From Natrialba swarupiae (GTDB lineage Archaea > Halobacteriota > Halobacteria > Halobacteriales > Natrialbaceae): a stretch of 64,000 bases of DNA. The notes under the pieces were generated by a model. It saw nothing but the letters and a program-made list of their open reading frames with translations, ran no database searches and had not been told where the DNA came from. The translations under genes and the position numbers were made by a program. Shown here piece by piece: positions 51,244-60,406 of this stretch; positions within the stretch are counted from its first letter, which is position 1; each line of letters opens with the position of its first letter. The stretch lies in the NCBI RefSeq assembly GCF_008245225.1, contig NZ_VTAW01000002.1, positions 1-64,000 of the forward strand. The letters run 5' to 3'.

Positions 51244-53208
51244 GTGTACGAGACGTCAGTGTTCGAGACGGTTGGGTGGGAGTGGCAGTATACCCCGTTT
51301 ACGCCGATCCTGCTTGCCGCGGGGTCGATTATGGCCTCGATCGGTGTTTACGCCTGGCAAAACCGCGAGGTTACCGGCGCGAGTAGCTTTGCCGCCCTCA
51401 TGGTCGGGACCGCGCTGTGGGCGATCACCTACGCGTTCCAACTCGCGGGTGCGAACGAAGCGATGATCGGTTTCTGGGCCGACGCGAACCACGTCGGCGT
51501 CACGATCGTGCCCGTCGCCTGGTTTTGTTTTACGCTCCAGTTCGCCGCCAGGGACCGCTGGCTGAACCGACGGACGATCCTTGGCCTCTCGGTCGTCCCG
51601 GCAGTGTATCTCTTGCTCGTCTCGACGAACCGTTATCACCACCTGGTTCGTGAGCCGATAGAGACGAAACACGTCGCTGACGGAACGCTCGTCGTCTCTC
51701 AACACGAGTTCGGCATTGCCTTCTGGGCGCACGCGGCGTACAGTTACACGCTCATGGCCGTCGGAGTCCTGGTACTCACCCATCTGCTGTTCTGGTCGCC
51801 TCGCGTCTATCGGCGACAGGTCGGATTGCTGATCGTCGGTGCGGCGATCGCCGGCGCGACGAACGTTCTCTATCACGCCGGCTTCGGCCCTCTCCCGTAC
51901 GTCGACCTCACGGCGTTCAGCTTCACGATCTCCGGCTTTCTGTTCTTCCTCGCGATCTATCACTACCGGCTGTTCGATCTGACGCCCGTCGCACGGTCGC
52001 TGATCGTCGACACCCTTCAGGACGGAATGATCGTCCTGAATACGGACGACCGCGTCGTCGACATAAACGAGTCCGCCGGTCGTCTGCTCGCAGTCGATCC
52101 CGACGACGTCATCGGCGACCCGTTCGAGTCGCTGTTTCCGGACGACGGCACGTTCGTCGATCCGACGCGCTACGATCCCACCGAGCGAACTGATGGCGGC
52201 GTCACGACCGACCCCGATTCGACGACCGAGCCCTCCTCGGAGACCGGCCGGACGACAGTGCCGCCGCCACTCCTCGAGTTCCCATCCTCTGAGGAATCGG
52301 TCGACGTGGGGCCGTCCGTCTCGAGCACTCCAACCGACGAGAGCTCCCCTAACGAAGCGGAGTTCGTCGTCGGTCGCGGAGCGACCCGCCGACATCTGCG
52401 ACTCACCTCGACTCCCGTCCGCGGCGTCGGCGACGATCTACTCGGTCGATCGATCGTCGTTCGCGACGTAACCGAGACACGGCGACTCCAGGCGGAAGTC
52501 GAGGAGACGCTCGAGCGCCTCCGTCGGTCGAACGCCGAACTCGAGTCGTTCGCGGGCGTCGTCTCACACGATCTCCGGGAACCGCTGCGGACGATCGAGC
52601 AGTCTCTCTCGATCGTCGAGCCGAACGCGGACGAACTCGACCCCGAACATGCGGAGTTCGTGCGTGTCGCACGGGAAAACGCACAACGCGCCCAGCGGAT
52701 GATCGCCGACCTGCTCGCATACTCGAAGATCGAACGCGAAACGAACGAGTTCGGCCCCGTCGACTGCGACCGTCTCGTCACGGAAGTCCTCGATGGGCTC
52801 CGGTTCGAGATCGACGACCGGAACGCGACGGTCGACGTCGACGAGCTGCCGACGGTTCACGGGGTCGACCACCTGCTTCGACGACTCTTCCAGAACCTGC
52901 TTGCGAACGCACTCGAGTACAGCGGCGACGAGCCTCCGGAGATCACGGTCTCGGGGGAACGAAATGGATCTACCTGGGTGTTTACCGTCCAGGATTCGGG
53001 CGTCGGAATCGCTCCCGAGTATGCCGATCGGGTGTTCGATCTCTTCGAACGCGGTGATCGGACGAGCGACGGCGGGGGAACCGGGATGGGACTTGCGATC
53101 TGCGAGAAGATCGTTGCGATCCACGACGGGCGGATCGACGTCGACTCGACTCCCGGCGTCGGGACGTCGATCACGTTCGAGATTCCGATCGAGCCACCGA
53201 CCGAGTGA
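51244..53208 (+). CDS. 7TM-PAS histidine kinase
   Basis: 654 aa from a GTG. Seven membrane helices (~15-235, histidine kinase N-terminal 7TM-like, e.g. PILLAAGSIMASIGVYAWQN; FLFFLAIYHYRLFDLTPVAR) precede a PAS domain (~245-410, DGMIVLNTDDRVVDINESAG) interrupted by a Thr/Ser/Pro-rich insertion near 300-365. HisKA is FAGVVSHDLREPLRTIEQSL and the HATPase boxes are NLLANALEYSGD, DSGVGIAPE and GGGTGMGLAICEKI. Membrane-anchored sensor with unknown signal; no response regulator follows. Confidence 0.88.
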   Translation: MYETSVFETVGWEWQYTPFTPILLAAGSIMASIGVYAWQNREVTGASSFAALMVGTALWAITYAFQLAGANEAMIGFWADANHVGVTIVPVAWFCFTLQFAARDRWLNRRTILGLSVVPAVYLLLVSTNRYHHLVREPIETKHVADGTLVVSQHEFGIAFWAHAAYSYTLMAVGVLVLTHLLFWSPRVYRRQVGLLIVGAAIAGATNVLYHAGFGPLPYVDLTAFSFTISGFLFFLAIYHYRLFDLTPVARSLIVDTLQDGMIVLNTDDRVVDINESAGRLLAVDPDDVIGDPFESLFPDDGTFVDPTRYDPTERTDGGVTTDPDSTTEPSSETGRTTVPPPLLEFPSSEESVDVGPSVSSTPTDESSPNEAEFVVGRGATRRHLRLTSTPVRGVGDDLLGRSIVVRDVTETRRLQAEVEETLERLRRSNAELESFAGVVSHDLREPLRTIEQSLSIVEPNADELDPEHAEFVRVARENAQRAQRMIADLLAYSKIERETNEFGPVDCDRLVTEVLDGLRFEIDDRNATVDVDELPTVHGVDHLLRRLFQNLLANALEYSGDEPPEITVSGERNGSTWVFTVQDSGVGIAPEYADRVFDLFERGDRTSDGGGTGMGLAICEKIVAIHDGRIDVDSTPGVGTSITFEIPIEPPTE

Positions 53209-53324
53209 TTACGTCCACGGGAACGGATAGCCGTCACGTACTGGCCGGGTGCACGTCGATCCGGGCAGCGGAGAGATCGTGACCGGTATCCTTTTTGCGT
53301 CCACGAACCGTTCATCCACTCGAA

Positions 53325-53807
53325 ATGTCAGCGGAACACTCCCTCGTCGAGTCCGTCGACAACCTGGTGTACGAACCGACGCAGGTTCACGAACACGGGA
53401 TCGATCTGACGGTCAGCGCCGTCTACGAGGTCGCCTCACCCGGCCGAATCGACTTCGGCGGCGACGAACTCGAGGACGCCGACCTCGAGCCGATGCCAAC
53501 GGAGCCTCGGAACCCCGACGACGAGTTCGGCTGGTGGAATCTCGAGGGCGGCCAGTACGTCGTCCAGCACAACGAGTTCCTGACCGACCTCGAGGAGTCG
53601 CTCCAGCTTCAGCCCCGGAACGAACTCCTCGCTCGCGGTGGCTCTCACCCGTCGATGCTGGTCGCATCCCATCTGCCGTTGATCCCGCTTTCGGTCGCGG
53701 ACGGCGGGCTTCGAATCAAGGAGAACGCCCGCATCTCGACGCTCGTTCCGATCGGAGCCGACGACGGCGGAACGGTCGACGCTGAAGGCGTCGACTCCAT
53801 CGAGTGA
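53325..53807 (+). CDS. dCTP deaminase/dUTPase-fold family protein
   Basis: 160 aa from MSAEHSLVESVDNLVYEPTQ. The phrase QVHEHGIDLTVSAVYEV resembles the QPASVDLRLG-type strand of the dCTP deaminase/dUTPase fold. WWNLEGGQYVVQHNEFLTDL and ARGGSHPSMLVASHLPLIPL suit the remaining beta barrel. The catalytic residues of Dcd are not clearly matched, so it may be a fold relative. It is presumably cytoplasmic. Confidence 0.5.
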   Translation: MSAEHSLVESVDNLVYEPTQVHEHGIDLTVSAVYEVASPGRIDFGGDELEDADLEPMPTEPRNPDDEFGWWNLEGGQYVVQHNEFLTDLEESLQLQPRNELLARGGSHPSMLVASHLPLIPLSVADGGLRIKENARISTLVPIGADDGGTVDAEGVDSIE

Positions 53808-54024
53808 CGGGATCGGAACTGCGACCCCGTACCGTTTCACGCCCACCGTACCGTTTTACACACTGATCGCACCGCTCACGGATCACTTCCTCCCCGTTTC
53901 CATCGTGGTTCTCGTTCAGCCGTCCACTCCGAACCGGGCTCTCGTCGTGCGATCAGGTGTGCATCGACGTGCAGTGGCGACTCTCGCTCGAGTTCGATCG
54001 GGGAAAACGAGGATGCCCTACCCG

Positions 54025-54687
54025 CTAGTGAAGGTCGATCGGCCGATCCGCAGAGACGCAGTCAACTCCCCGCAGCCCGAGTAACATCGCGGTCAACGGC
54101 CGTTCGACCGTCCAGGCGTGAACCTCGAGGCCGACGGCTTTCGCCCGGGAGACGAGTCGCGTACCCAGACACCGCCAGTAGTTCGCACCGATGACGTCGC
54201 AGTCGAGTTCGACCGCCGTCGTCACCGGCGATTCGAGTCGGCGGCTGACGAGCAAACCGGTCGGCTGAGTTGGATCGAGGTCGCGGATCGTCCGGAGCTC
54301 CTGACGGAGAAACGACGTGGCGACGACGCGGTTCTCGACGCCCTCGAGTACCCCGAGAACGTCGGCGGCGATGCCTGGCGCTTTCATCTCGAGGTTGACC
54401 TCGACGGTCGACGGGATGGCCTCGAGCATCTCTTCCAGTGTCGGGATTCGTTCGTCGGATTCGAGGATGGTGTGGGTTTTGAGTTCCTCGAGGGAACTGT
54501 CGGCGACGGTTCCGATACCGCCCGTCACGCGGTCGATGGTTTCGTCGTGAATGACGACGAGTTCTCCGGATCCACACCGACGAACGTCGAACTCGACGGC
54601 GTCGGCGTATTCGGTCGCCGATCGAACCGCGACGATCGTATTCTCCGGCGATTCCGAGGCGAATCCGCGATGAGCGATCAATCGCAT
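54025..54687 (-). CDS. Glycerophosphodiester phosphodiesterase
   Basis: 220 aa from MRLIAHRGFASESPENTIVA. Catalytic residues: His in AHRGFASESPENT, Glu/Asp in VEFDVRRCGSGELVVIHDET, second His IHDETIDRVTGG. Later strands include VEVNLEMKAPGIAADVLGVL and AVGLEVHAWTVERPLTAMLL. It hydrolyses glycerophosphodiesters to glycerol-3-phosphate (or -1-phosphate for archaeal lipids) and an alcohol. There is no signal peptide, so it is cytoplasmic. TATA-like AATATATACTAT is at 54714-54725. 53808-54024 holds no gene. Confidence 0.9.
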   Translation of the reverse strand: MRLIAHRGFASESPENTIVAVRSATEYADAVEFDVRRCGSGELVVIHDETIDRVTGGIGTVADSSLEELKTHTILESDERIPTLEEMLEAIPSTVEVNLEMKAPGIAADVLGVLEGVENRVVATSFLRQELRTIRDLDPTQPTGLLVSRRLESPVTTAVELDCDVIGANYWRCLGTRLVSRAKAVGLEVHAWTVERPLTAMLLGLRGVDCVSADRPIDLH

Positions 54688-54902
54688 TCCGTACGTAGCC
54701 GAAGGGACGATGATAATATATACTATCGGGGAGCCGGGAACGACGGTAACATAGGGGACAGCCCCCAACAGAAGTCCCACGTGCGCTCGTTCCAAACCGT
54801 TTAGCAAGTACTCTTAAACGGATTCCGTGAATACGGGCGAACGAGGACGGTGTCGAATGTTGCGTATGCGTTCTCGACCGACGATGCACGTGGAGATTGA
54901 CG

Positions 54903-55364
54903 ATGAGTGACCGATTCGAGGGGCCGATCGAAATACTGCACGTCGAGGACAACCCAGGGGATGTCCGCCTCCTTCGGGACGCTTTCGACGAATCGTCGAC
55001 AGCGGTGACGATTCGCGTCGCCACTGACGGCGAGGCAGCCTTCGAGGAACTCGGCGTCCGGAACGAAGCCGGTCCACCCTCTCTCCCCCATCTCGTTCTT
55101 CTCGATCTCGACCTCCCGCGAACCGACGGGTTCGAGTTCCTCGAGACCGTTCGATCGAAACCGGTTCTCGCGCACCTTCCAGTGTTGGTCCTGACCGATT
55201 CGGAGGCTAACGAAGACGTCCTCGAGAGTTACGAACTCGCAGCGAATGCCTACCTGACCAAACCAACCGATCCCGACGAGTACGGTGAGATGGTAAACTC
55301 CGTGGTCGAGTTCTGGTTCGAACAGGTGATGCTTCCACCACCGAAGACGTATCAGAGCACCTGA
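54903..55364 (+). CDS. Single-domain response regulator
   Basis: 153 aa from MSDRFEGPIEILHVEDNPGD. It is a receiver domain of the Rcp1/phytochrome-associated type: LHVEDNPGDVRLLRDAFDES, phosphoacceptor in HLVLLDLDLPRTDGFEFLET, PVLVLTDSEANEDVLESYEL, and Lys in ANAYLTKPTDPDEYGEMVNS. No output domain, so it acts by protein interaction with an unlinked kinase. The start ATG 54903 is preferred over the TTG at 54897. The TGA stop begins a degenerate repeat. Confidence 0.9.
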   Translation: MSDRFEGPIEILHVEDNPGDVRLLRDAFDESSTAVTIRVATDGEAAFEELGVRNEAGPPSLPHLVLLDLDLPRTDGFEFLETVRSKPVLAHLPVLVLTDSEANEDVLESYELAANAYLTKPTDPDEYGEMVNSVVEFWFEQVMLPPPKTYQST

Positions 55365-55431
55365 TCCGGGCTGGGATGTCCCTCGAACTGCTCCGGAATC
55401 CGCCGGAACTGACTTACGCCAGTCCGTATCA
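55362..55431. repeat. Degenerate family-1 palindromic element
   Basis: It begins TGATCCGG, where TGA is the stop codon of the upstream response regulator. It ends CCAGTCCGTATCA, nine bases before the SDR start. The internal stem is eroded (only short CCGGAATCCGCCGG pairing). Confidence 0.45.
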
Positions 55432-55440
55432 CACACCGCT

Positions 55441-56166
55441 ATGTCCCCACAGACAACGTTCGACGTAACGTTCGACGGAACCGTCGCCGTGATCACCGGT
55501 GCGAGCGGCGCTCTCGGTAGTGCGGCGGTCGATCGGTTTCGCGCCGCTGGCGCGACCGTCTGCGGTGTCGATGTCGTCGAGCCCGACGACGACAGTGTAC
55601 TCGAGCGCGAGGGAGATTCGGCGTTCGAGTTCCACCAGGCAGATCTGACGGACGAAGATGACGTGTCGGCGCTCGTCGCCGATATCGTCGACGACCACGG
55701 TCGGATCGATCACCTGCTCAACGTCGCTGGAACCTGGCGCGGCGGCGACCCGATCGAGGAGACCGACCTGTCCGAGTTCGATCTCCTGATGAACGTCAAC
55801 CTGAAAACCGCGTTTCTCGCGTCGAAACACGCCCTTCCCCACTTACAGGAATCCGAGGGATCGATCGTCAGCGTGAGCGCACGTTCGTCGCTCGAGGGCG
55901 GCGACGGCGACGGACCGTACCGGATCACGAAAGCCGGTATTCGGCTACTGACCGAGACGATCGCCGAGGAGAATCGTGGACGCGTTCGAGCGAACTGCGT
56001 GATGCCGAGCGTGATCGACACGCCGGCGAACCGCGAGATGATGCCCGACGCCGATCACGGGAGCTGGGTCGACCCGGCCGAAATCGCCGACGTGATGGCC
56101 GTTCTCTGTAGCGACGCCACGACCGTTACCAGCGGTGGCGCGGTGCCAGTGTACGGTGATGCGTAA
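55441..56166 (+). CDS. Short-chain dehydrogenase/reductase
   Basis: 241 aa from MSPQTTFDVTFDGTVAVITG. The cofactor loop is TGASGALGSAAV. NVAGTWRGGDPIEETDL holds the conserved Asn, the catalytic Ser lies in SIVSVSARSSLEGG, and Y-x3-K in PYRITKAGIRLL. The end ADVMAVLCSDATTVTSGGAV fits classical SDRs. NAD(P)-dependent, with unknown substrate. The AMP-side Asp in VDVVEP suggests NAD preference. It is 76 bp downstream of the response regulator across a repeat. Confidence 0.88.
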   Translation: MSPQTTFDVTFDGTVAVITGASGALGSAAVDRFRAAGATVCGVDVVEPDDDSVLEREGDSAFEFHQADLTDEDDVSALVADIVDDHGRIDHLLNVAGTWRGGDPIEETDLSEFDLLMNVNLKTAFLASKHALPHLQESEGSIVSVSARSSLEGGDGDGPYRITKAGIRLLTETIAEENRGRVRANCVMPSVIDTPANREMMPDADHGSWVDPAEIADVMAVLCSDATTVTSGGAVPVYGDA

Positions 56167-56220
56167 CGAGCCACATATGTATTCACCCCATACGATATAA
56201 ACACAATCACCACCAACAGT

Positions 56221-56228
56221 TATATATT
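56221..56228 (+). promoter_or_regulatory. TATA box of the small winged-helix gene
   Basis: TATATATT lies 25-32 nt upstream of ATG 56253. This supports the ATG over the GTG at 56247. Confidence 0.6.
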
Positions 56229-56252
56229 TGAGCGGAATCCGTTCGAGTGACA

Positions 56253-56486
56253 ATGAGATCACAGGAGCGGGTCCCAGCCGAACGGCTCGAACCGGTGCCC
56301 GACCAACTCGAATCCGCCCAGGCCAAACTCGTGTACGTCTATCTCGAGACGACCGGCGGTGCAACGGTCGACGAACTGGGGCGAGCGCTGTCGCTGAAGA
56401 AAATCGACGTGTTGAGTGTGCTCCACTCGCTGACGAGTAGGGGCCTCCTCGAAAAAGACGGTACGACGTACGTCGTCGCCGACTGA
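56253..56486 (+). CDS. Small winged-helix (TrmB/MarR-like) DNA-binding protein
   Basis: 77 aa from MRSQERVPAERLEPVPDQLE. Residues ~20-77 form a winged helix: SAQAKLVYVYLETTGGATVD, recognition ELGRALSLKKIDVLSVLHSL and wing LEKDGTTYVVAD. It is probably a transcription regulator of an adjacent or distant gene. Its stop TGA is the first codon of the repeat at 56484. It is convergent with glnA. Confidence 0.78.
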   Translation: MRSQERVPAERLEPVPDQLESAQAKLVYVYLETTGGATVDELGRALSLKKIDVLSVLHSLTSRGLLEKDGTTYVVAD

Positions 56487-56568
56487 TACGGATTACTGTC
56501 AGTCGGTACCGGCGAACCCGCAGAGAGGTCGCGGGTTCGCCGGTCCATCGGTACAGCAATCCGTATGA
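56484..56568. repeat. Family-1 palindromic element, 85 bp
   Basis: The ends are TGATACGGATTACTGTC and TACAGCAATCCGTATGA. The arms ACCGGCGAACCCGC (56508-56521) and GCGGGTTCGCCGGT (56531-56544) pair perfectly with a 9-nt loop, and differ from other copies with compensating changes. It starts with the TGA stop of the winged-helix gene and lies between convergent genes. Confidence 0.85.
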
Positions 56569-56665
56569 GACGGCCTCCGATAACCGAGCGTCTTCGTAGC
56601 GACGTCCATCCGGTAGTGTTATGGGGGCGACACGTAAGCGGCGGCCCCCTACGCCCGATGGACGC

Positions 56666-58021
56666 TCAGTACGTCTCGAGGTAGCGGTCGAGTTCCCACT
56701 GGGAGACGTCGACGAGGTAGTCCTCGAACTCCTGGGATTTGGCCTCGATGAACTTGGGGCCGACGTGTTCGCCGAGGGCCTCGAGGACGACCTCGTCCTC
56801 TTCTAAGGCGTCGACGGCCTCGCCGAGGTTCGACGGCAGCGTCTCGATGCCGTACTCCTCGCGTTTCTCCTCGTCGAACTCGTAGATGTTCTCGCGAACC
56901 GGGTCGGGGCACTCGAGGTCCTTCTCGATGCCGTCGAGACCCGCGTGAAGCATGACGGCGAACGCGAGGTACGGGTTACACGACGGGTCGGGGAAGCGAG
57001 CTTCGATGCGCGAGGCCGCCGGAACGCGTGCGGCGGGCTTGCGGATCAGCGCCGAGCGGTTGCGGTCGGACCACGCGACGTAGACGGGTGCCTCGTAGCC
57101 GGGCACCAGACGCTTGTAGCTGTTGACCGTCGGGTTCGTCACGGCGGTGATCGCGGGCGCGTGCTCTAAGATACCCGCGAGGTAGGAGTGGGCGGTGTCG
57201 GAGAGGTCGAACTCGTCGTCCTCGTCGTGGAAGGCGTTCTCGCCGTCCTCGGTGAACAGCGACTGGTGGGTGTGCATGCCCGAGCCGTTGATCTTCGGGA
57301 TCGGTTTGGGCATGAACGTCGCGTGGAGGTCGTGTTGGGCGGCGATTGCACGGACGACGGTGCGGAACGTCGCGACGTTGTCGGCCGTCGAGAGTGCGTC
57401 GTCGTACTCGAAGTTGATCTCGTACTGACCGCGGGCGACCTCGTGGTGGCTGGCTTCGATCTCGAAGCCCATCTCCTCGAGTCCGTAGATGATATCCCGT
57501 CGGACGTCGCTTGCGAGGTCCTTGGGGGCGACGTCGAAGTAGCCGCCGTGGTCGGCGGTTTCGGTCGTCGCGTAGCCGTCCTCGTCCTCTTCGAACATGA
57601 AGAACTCGGGTTCGGGTGCGAAGTTGACCTCGTAGCCCATCTCCTCGGCGCGCTCGATGGCGTCTTTCAGGACGCGACGCGGGTCGCCCTCGAACGGTTC
57701 GCCCGTGGAGGTATCGTAAACGTCACAGATCATCCGACCGGCGGCGCTATCGTCTTTCTGTCTCCAGGGCAGAACCGCGAACGTCTCCGGGTCGGGAACC
57801 AGACGCATGTCCGATTCCTGGATGCGGACGAAGCCCTCGATGGAGGAGCCGTCGAAGTAGATGCCCTCGGCGAACGCCTTCTCGGCCTGGCGTGCGGGGA
57901 CGGCGACGTTCTTGACCGTTCCCAGGATATCGGTAAACTGTAATCGAAGGAAGTCGACGCCCTTTTCTTCGATTTCGTCCAGTACCGCCTGTTCTGCCGA
58001 AGTCAGGTTGTCACCTGTCAT
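56666..58021 (-). CDS. glnA: Glutamine synthetase type I
   Basis: 451 aa. Visible hallmarks: beta-grasp [43 protein letters not shown]/metal region [55 protein letters not shown], and [20 protein letters not shown]. It makes glutamine from glutamate, ammonia and ATP. It lacks the NLYDL-type adenylylation motif near the end. An lrp-type regulator often beside haloarchaeal glnA is not present. The TATA box TATTAAAG (58052-58059) lies 31-38 nt upstream. Confidence 0.95.
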   Translation of the reverse strand: MTGDNLTSAEQAVLDEIEEKGVDFLRLQFTDILGTVKNVAVPARQAEKAFAEGIYFDGSSIEGFVRIQESDMRLVPDPETFAVLPWRQKDDSAAGRMICDVYDTSTGEPFEGDPRRVLKDAIERAEEMGYEVNFAPEPEFFMFEEDEDGYATTETADHGGYFDVAPKDLASDVRRDIIYGLEEMGFEIEASHHEVARGQYEINFEYDDALSTADNVATFRTVVRAIAAQHDLHATFMPKPIPKINGSGMHTHQSLFTEDGENAFHDEDDEFDLSDTAHSYLAGILEHAPAITAVTNPTVNSYKRLVPGYEAPVYVAWSDRNRSALIRKPAARVPAASRIEARFPDPSCNPYLAFAVMLHAGLDGIEKDLECPDPVRENIYEFDEEKREEYGIETLPSNLGEAVDALEEDEVVLEALGEHVGPKFIEAKSQEFEDYLVDVSQWELDRYLETY

Positions 58022-58335
58022 CTTATGCTCGAGTCAACCAATGGATTCTACTATTAAAGCTCTGCTGTTGTGGGCGAATATCCTTGAAACGGCTCAAAAC
58101 ACCACTATTGTTCAATTTTCATCCTCTATCTCTACGTTCATCACGCTAATCGAACGACTGGCCGGAACCAGGTTGACGATCGAAAATAATTCACCAGAAC
58201 TGCGGTTTACATCCACACAAATATCGGCGATCGTCGTCGGTTTCGGCCTCGGCCCCGACAGAGTGGTACCGGTTCGACTGACGGCGATGGACACGATAGA
58301 AAACGAGACGTTCGCCGCCAGAGTGACGACGGTTC
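58022..58335. other. 314-bp non-coding region between queC and glnA
   Basis: It contains the glnA promoter (58052-58059). The remaining sequence is AT-richer than average and includes TTCAATTTTCATCC. A 60-codon frame on the minus strand (58112-58294) has non-acidic composition and is judged non-coding. Confidence 0.6.
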
Positions 58336-59094
58336 TTACCGTTCACCGCCAACGTAGGACGGGCGTTCGGCGTACTCGATCGGATCCCGAACGCCGAGTC
58401 GTTGAAACGCCTGCAGTCGGTAGGCACAGGCGTCACAGGTTCCGCAAGCGGGCCGATCCTCGCGGTAACAACTCCAGGTGTGCTCGAACGGCACTTCGAG
58501 CTCGAGTCCCCGTTTTGCGATTTCCGTCTTCGACCGATCCACGAACGGCACCTCGATGGCGATCTCGGTTTCGGGTTTCGTCCCGACGTCGACGACGCGC
58601 TGGAAGGCGTCGAAAAACGCCGGTCGGCAGTCCGGATACCCGGAAAAATCTTCGCTGTGTGCGCCGACGAAGACGGCCTCGCAGTCGGTGGCCTCGGCGT
58701 AGGAAACTGCCATCGAGAGCAGGTTCGCGTTCCGGAAGGGGACGTACGACGACGGAATCTCCTCACGGTCGACGTCGGCATCCTCGACGGTCATCTCGTC
58801 GTCGGTGAGACTCGAGGCACCGATCTCGGCCAGGTGACCCGTCTCGACTCGCAGGAAGTCGGCCACTTCGAGTTCCCTGGCGATCGTCCGAGCGCACTCG
58901 AGTTCGCGGTGTTCGGTGCGCTGGCCGTAGGAGGTGTGCAAGGCGTAGACGTCGTAGCCTCGGTCGCGTGCTTCGTAGGCGACGGTGGTACTGTCCATCC
59001 CGCCCGAAAGGAGGACGACCGCGCCAGGGCGGTCGTCTCCCGTGGATTGGTCGGTGGGGACGAAGTCGGAATCGGTACTCGTGTCGGTTGCCAT
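58336..59094 (-). CDS. queC: 7-cyano-7-deazaguanine synthase
   Basis: 252 aa from MATDTSTDSDFVPTDQSTGD. The PP-loop SGGMDSTTVAYEARDRGYDV and C-terminal zinc cysteines SCYREDRPACGTCDACAYRL are diagnostic. QueC converts 7-carboxy-7-deazaguanine to preQ0 with ATP and ammonia; in Archaea preQ0 is inserted by ArcTGT into tRNA position 15 as the precursor of archaeosine. The first ~22 residues are a disordered extension. It is third in the queD-queE-queC operon, 11 bp after queE. Confidence 0.92.
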   Translation of the reverse strand: MATDTSTDSDFVPTDQSTGDDRPGAVVLLSGGMDSTTVAYEARDRGYDVYALHTSYGQRTEHRELECARTIARELEVADFLRVETGHLAEIGASSLTDDEMTVEDADVDREEIPSSYVPFRNANLLSMAVSYAEATDCEAVFVGAHSEDFSGYPDCRPAFFDAFQRVVDVGTKPETEIAIEVPFVDRSKTEIAKRGLELEVPFEHTWSCYREDRPACGTCDACAYRLQAFQRLGVRDPIEYAERPSYVGGER

Positions 59095-59105
59095 CGATTT
59101 TCGGG

Positions 59106-59909
59106 TCACGTTTCGGGGGCGTCGTTCCAGAGGTCGACGTGCAGTCGGGGGGAGTATCGAAACCCGTGGCTCAACGCGAGTTCCGCGACGCGTGTCCGCG
59201 TCTCCGCGAGTCGCTCTCGGGTCGCCCCCTCGGGCATCAGAAGGACGTCTTCGTCTCGGACCGTCGCGTCGGTCGTCTCTCGAAGCGCGGAGAGCAGTTC
59301 GAGAATTTCCGCGAGGTCGTCGTCGCCGGTAACGACGAACTTGAGCTGACAGTCGGTCGATTCGACGAGGTTCGAGAGCGACTCGAGGTCGATTCGCTTC
59401 TCTTCGTGGCGGCTCTCCCACTCGCCTGCACCGTCGGCCGTCGGCGACCGATCAGGCGTTGGCGTACTGGTGGCGAGCTTTGGGCTGATCGATGCGAGAT
59501 CGATCGGCGCGTCCCGATAGATCGTTCCGTTCGTCTCGACGGTGGTATGGTACCCCCTGTCGGCGAATTTCTCGAGGAGGTCGACGCTCCGATCGTGGAT
59601 CAGGGGTTCGCCGCCGGTCAACACGACGTGGTCGACCCCGTACGATTCGACCTCGGCGAGGATTTCCTCGAGACCGAGCCAGACGTGAGTCGGCTCCCAG
59701 GAGGTGTGAGAGGAGTCACAGAACCAACACCGGAGATTGCAACCGCTCGTCCGGACGAACGCCGAGGGGACGCCAGCGAGCGTTCCCTCTCCTTGCAGCG
59801 AGCAAAAGAGCTCGTTGATCGGCAGTCTCTCGTCGTCGACGTTCCCTCCGAGCGTCCTTCCGTCAGCGATACCGGTGCCGTCGACGTCGGTGCTGTCGGA
59901 GACGGGCAT
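59106..59909 (-). CDS. queE: 7-carboxy-7-deazaguanine synthase (radical SAM)
   Basis: 267 aa. The radical-SAM motif C-x3-C-x2-C is at TSGCNLRCWFCDSSHTSWEP, and the substrate/GE motif at VVLTGGEPLIHDRSVDLLEK. A lead-in SLQGEGTLAGVPSAFVRTSG matches QueE. A basic/acidic insert (TPTPDRSPTADGAGEWESRH) near residues 155-180 is haloarchaeal in style. It contracts 6-carboxy-tetrahydropterin to CDG. The gene is one base downstream of queD. Confidence 0.92.
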   Translation of the reverse strand: MPVSDSTDVDGTGIADGRTLGGNVDDERLPINELFCSLQGEGTLAGVPSAFVRTSGCNLRCWFCDSSHTSWEPTHVWLGLEEILAEVESYGVDHVVLTGGEPLIHDRSVDLLEKFADRGYHTTVETNGTIYRDAPIDLASISPKLATSTPTPDRSPTADGAGEWESRHEEKRIDLESLSNLVESTDCQLKFVVTGDDDLAEILELLSALRETTDATVRDEDVLLMPEGATRERLAETRTRVAELALSHGFRYSPRLHVDLWNDAPET

Positions 59910-59910
59910 C

Positions 59911-60384
59911 TCAGCGAGCGGTCTCCCCGCAAAGTTCGCGCGTCTCGTCGACCCGTACGGAGACGCCGTGAACGTTCTCCGGCAGAGCGCGCTCGAGTTT
60001 CCTCTCCAGGACGACGCTCATCACCTCCGCAGTCGGCGGATGATCGAGAACGACAACCGCGTCGCCGTCGCCGCTTTCGTGGAAGGCGTCGATCAACGGA
60101 TCGCCCCGCTCCAAGAGGAACGTGTGGTCCCACTCCTCGATGACGTCCGTGACGTCGCCTTTGTCGACGATCCACCCCTCAGCCGTGAGTTCCCCCTCGA
60201 GTGTCACGGCGATTTCGTAGTTGTGTCCGTGCGGGCGGGCGCAGTTCCCGTCGTGGTGGAGGAGTCGATGTCCCGTGCTGATTCGAATCGGCCGGTCGTG
60301 ACCGACGTGGATCGTTCGCGGGGTTCCGGCGACTGACTCGTCGACCGCTGCCGCCGAGCCATCTCCAAGTATTCCCTGAGTCAT
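59911..60384 (-). CDS. queD: 6-carboxytetrahydropterin synthase
   Basis: 157 aa. Zinc/active histidines: STGHRLLHHDGNCARPHGHN, with catalytic Cys in GNCARPHGHNY. The C-terminal Glu region is VVLDHPPTAEVMSVVLERKL. First gene of the archaeosine precursor operon (queD, queE, queC). It converts dihydroneopterin triphosphate to 6-carboxytetrahydropterin. The TATA-like ACTTAAAG (60407-60414) lies 23-30 nt upstream of the ATG. Confidence 0.92.
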   Translation of the reverse strand: MTQGILGDGSAAAVDESVAGTPRTIHVGHDRPIRISTGHRLLHHDGNCARPHGHNYEIAVTLEGELTAEGWIVDKGDVTDVIEEWDHTFLLERGDPLIDAFHESGDGDAVVVLDHPPTAEVMSVVLERKLERALPENVHGVSVRVDETRELCGETAR

Positions 60385-60406
60385 ACTCGAGTATTCTCAT
60401 ACGATT

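Noticed and set aside
54025-54027. A third CTAG at a gene stop (GDPD gene)
   Set aside because: The flanking sequence lacks the ACTAGT ends and shared blocks of family 2, so it is not counted as a copy.
58112-58294. 60-codon frame upstream of glnA
   Set aside because: Composition is not acidic like neighbouring proteins, no family resemblance, and it lies in the AT-rich promoter region.
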